Below are positions 5,745 to 6,737 of a stretch of 6,737 nt of DNA, piece after piece. This DNA comes from an uncultured Synergistales bacterium. Lineage in GTDB: Bacteria > Synergistota > Synergistia > Synergistales > Aminobacteriaceae. The DNA is taken from contig CALFXN010000268.1 of assembly GCA_937957815.1 (NCBI GenBank), forward strand, positions 1 through 6,737, read 5' to 3'. Both the position numbers and the translations under genes were made by a program. The notes under the pieces are model-generated. The model did not search any database. It saw nothing but the letters and a program-made list of their open reading frames with translations, and was not told the origin of the DNA. How positions within the stretch are numbered: the first letter of the stretch is position 1; each line of letters opens with the position of its first letter.

Positions 5745-6737
5745 ATGAAACGTCTCGTCACGCTGTCGGCGCTTCTGGCGCTCCTGCTGTGTCCCGCAGC
5801 CTTCGCGGCCGAACCGTCGCAGGACGTCCTCGTCCTCGAGGGGAGCGCGGTTCAGGTCGGAACCATGTGGGGCGAGGTGAACAAAGAGTCCATCCTCAAG
5901 GCCTACAACGCGTTCCTCGTGCGCGCGAAGGACAAGGAAAAGGAGCTTCGGAACTTCGCGAAGCTCTCGATCGAACTGTCGGGCAAGATCGACTGCCCCT
6001 ACTGGATCGATGAACTCAACGCCATCGCCGACACCGTGAAGATCGACCGCGAACTCTACATCGCCTTCACGTTCGGACGCTACCGCGACCTCGCGCTGCT
6101 CTACAAGGGCGTCGGCTGCACCTCGTTCGCCGTCACGCCGCCCGCGACAAAGAACGGACAGATCATCTTCCACAAAACGCGCGAGACCGCCCCCGACCTC
6201 CAGGCCGGCTACCTCAAGAAAATCACCGACACGACGCCCGGCGGCAAGAAGCCCTTCAAGTTCTTCGGAGAGATGGGAACGGCCGACACGGGCGTGTCGT
6301 TCTTCGTCAACGAGAAGGGCCTCGCGGGCGCGGCGGACGTCCCGTCGCAGTGGCAGCCCAACGAATGGTACGTCGAGCCGTACAAGGGCGAGACGCCGGA
6401 CGTCAAGCCGCCGAAGTACGACGGATTCATGAACCACTACGTCCCGCGCTACATCGCCGAGCACTGCTCGAACGTCGACGAGGCCAAGGCCGTCCTGCAC
6501 TCGTTCGTCGAGAAGGGGTACATCGCGAGCGGCAAGTGGGGCACGAACTACCTCTTCGCCGACGCGAGGGGCAAGGTGCTCCAGATCGCCGACAACTGCT
6601 ACAAAATCGTCGAAGAAAACATGGACCCGTCGCTCGTGAAGGGCGGAAAGACCTACAAGGGCATCGCCTTCACGATCCTTCGCGAGAACGACTACGGCTC
6701 CCCCGAAGACGCGCTCATCGACAACTACGGCAAGATC
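5745..6737 (+). CDS. Secreted C45-like Ntn-hydrolase (acyltransferase/amidohydrolase family), 3' partial
   Basis: Probable exported amidase or acyltransferase of the acyl-CoA:6-aminopenicillanate acyltransferase (peptidase C45) type, which self-cleaves to expose an N-terminal Cys. The 331 visible residues run open to the window end. Residues 1-22 form a signal peptide (MKRL, Leu/Ala core, AFAA before EPSQD); Cys16 lacks a proper lipobox. Then come an early VLEGSAVQVGTMWGE segment (28-44), a helical part, and GCTSFAV at 124-130, where Cys125 would be the nucleophile about 100 residues into the mature chain, as in C45 enzymes (Cys103 in the fungal acyltransferase). Later DTGVSFFVNEKGLAG (181-195) and the block NVDEAKAVLHSF...GTNYLFADARGKVLQI (243-281) follow C45 order. 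Odd: the Asn-X-Asp normally some 20 residues after the Cys appears as Thr-Arg-Glu (145-147). The gene lies 55 bases after the lyase and likely shares its transcript. C69-type dipeptidases are less likely because their Cys sits near the N-terminus. Family call is from motif memory, moderate certainty. Confidence 0.68.
   Translation, partial: MKRLVTLSALLALLLCPAAFAAEPSQDVLVLEGSAVQVGTMWGEVNKESILKAYNAFLVRAKDKEKELRNFAKLSIELSGKIDCPYWIDELNAIADTVKIDRELYIAFTFGRYRDLALLYKGVGCTSFAVTPPATKNGQIIFHKTRETAPDLQAGYLKKITDTTPGGKKPFKFFGEMGTADTGVSFFVNEKGLAGAADVPSQWQPNEWYVEPYKGETPDVKPPKYDGFMNHYVPRYIAEHCSNVDEAKAVLHSFVEKGYIASGKWGTNYLFADARGKVLQIADNCYKIVEENMDPSLVKGGKTYKGIAFTILRENDYGSPEDALIDNYGKI

Noticed and set aside
2860..5748. 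A 962-codon open frame starting at ATG 2860 and spanning the permease and lyase genes
   Set aside because: Its product is dominated by Arg, His, Pro and Asp without any recognisable motif, which is what the +1-type shadow of GC-rich coding DNA gives, and the start is one base from the AGGAGG. The overlapping frames encode clear TRAP and ICL-family proteins.

Overview
The window is GC-rich (roughly two thirds G+C by eye) and is fully packed on the + strand with six protein genes. Gaps are short (3 to 93 bases) and strong AGGAGG-type ribosome binding sites sit about 8 to 9 bases ahead of most starts. GTG starts, the codon bias toward GTC/ATC/CTC/TCG, and the metabolic content (archaeal/anaerobe-type two-subunit aconitase-family hydro-lyase, TAXI-TRAP importer) suggest a high-GC anaerobic bacterium with many TRAP transporters. 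A member of Synergistota or a similar fermenter is plausible, but this is a guess from style, not a proven assignment.

Layout: (1) bases 1-1121, large subunit of an aconitase-superfamily hydro-lyase, cut off at its N-terminus by the window edge; (2) 1135-1677, the matching small (swivel-domain) subunit; (3) 1771-2793, a secreted TAXI-type TRAP substrate-binding protein; (4) 2867-4795, a fused TRAP permease with the 4TM and 12TM parts in one chain; (5) 4799-5689, a lyase of the isocitrate lyase/PEP mutase superfamily carrying the KRCGH catalytic motif, closest in appearance to 2,3-dimethylmalate or methylisocitrate lyases; (6) 5745 to the window end, a secreted protein that looks like a C45-type Ntn-hydrolase (penicillin acyltransferase-like), cut off at its C-terminus.

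Inferred joint role: the importer brings in an organic acid, the hydro-lyase adds or moves a hydroxyl group, and the lyase makes a retro-aldol cut that yields pyruvate or another 2-oxoacid plus a short carboxylate. The last two enzymes correspond in type to the final steps of anaerobic nicotinate breakdown (2,3-dimethylmalate dehydratase DmdAB and 2,3-dimethylmalate lyase Dml, giving propionate and pyruvate). Here they flank a transporter instead of the rest of the nicotinate pathway, within what is visible. The exported Ntn-hydrolase could free the acid from an amide or ester conjugate outside the membrane before uptake. The substrate cannot be fixed from sequence alone. No RNA genes, mobile elements, CRISPR arrays or convincing promoters or terminators were seen.
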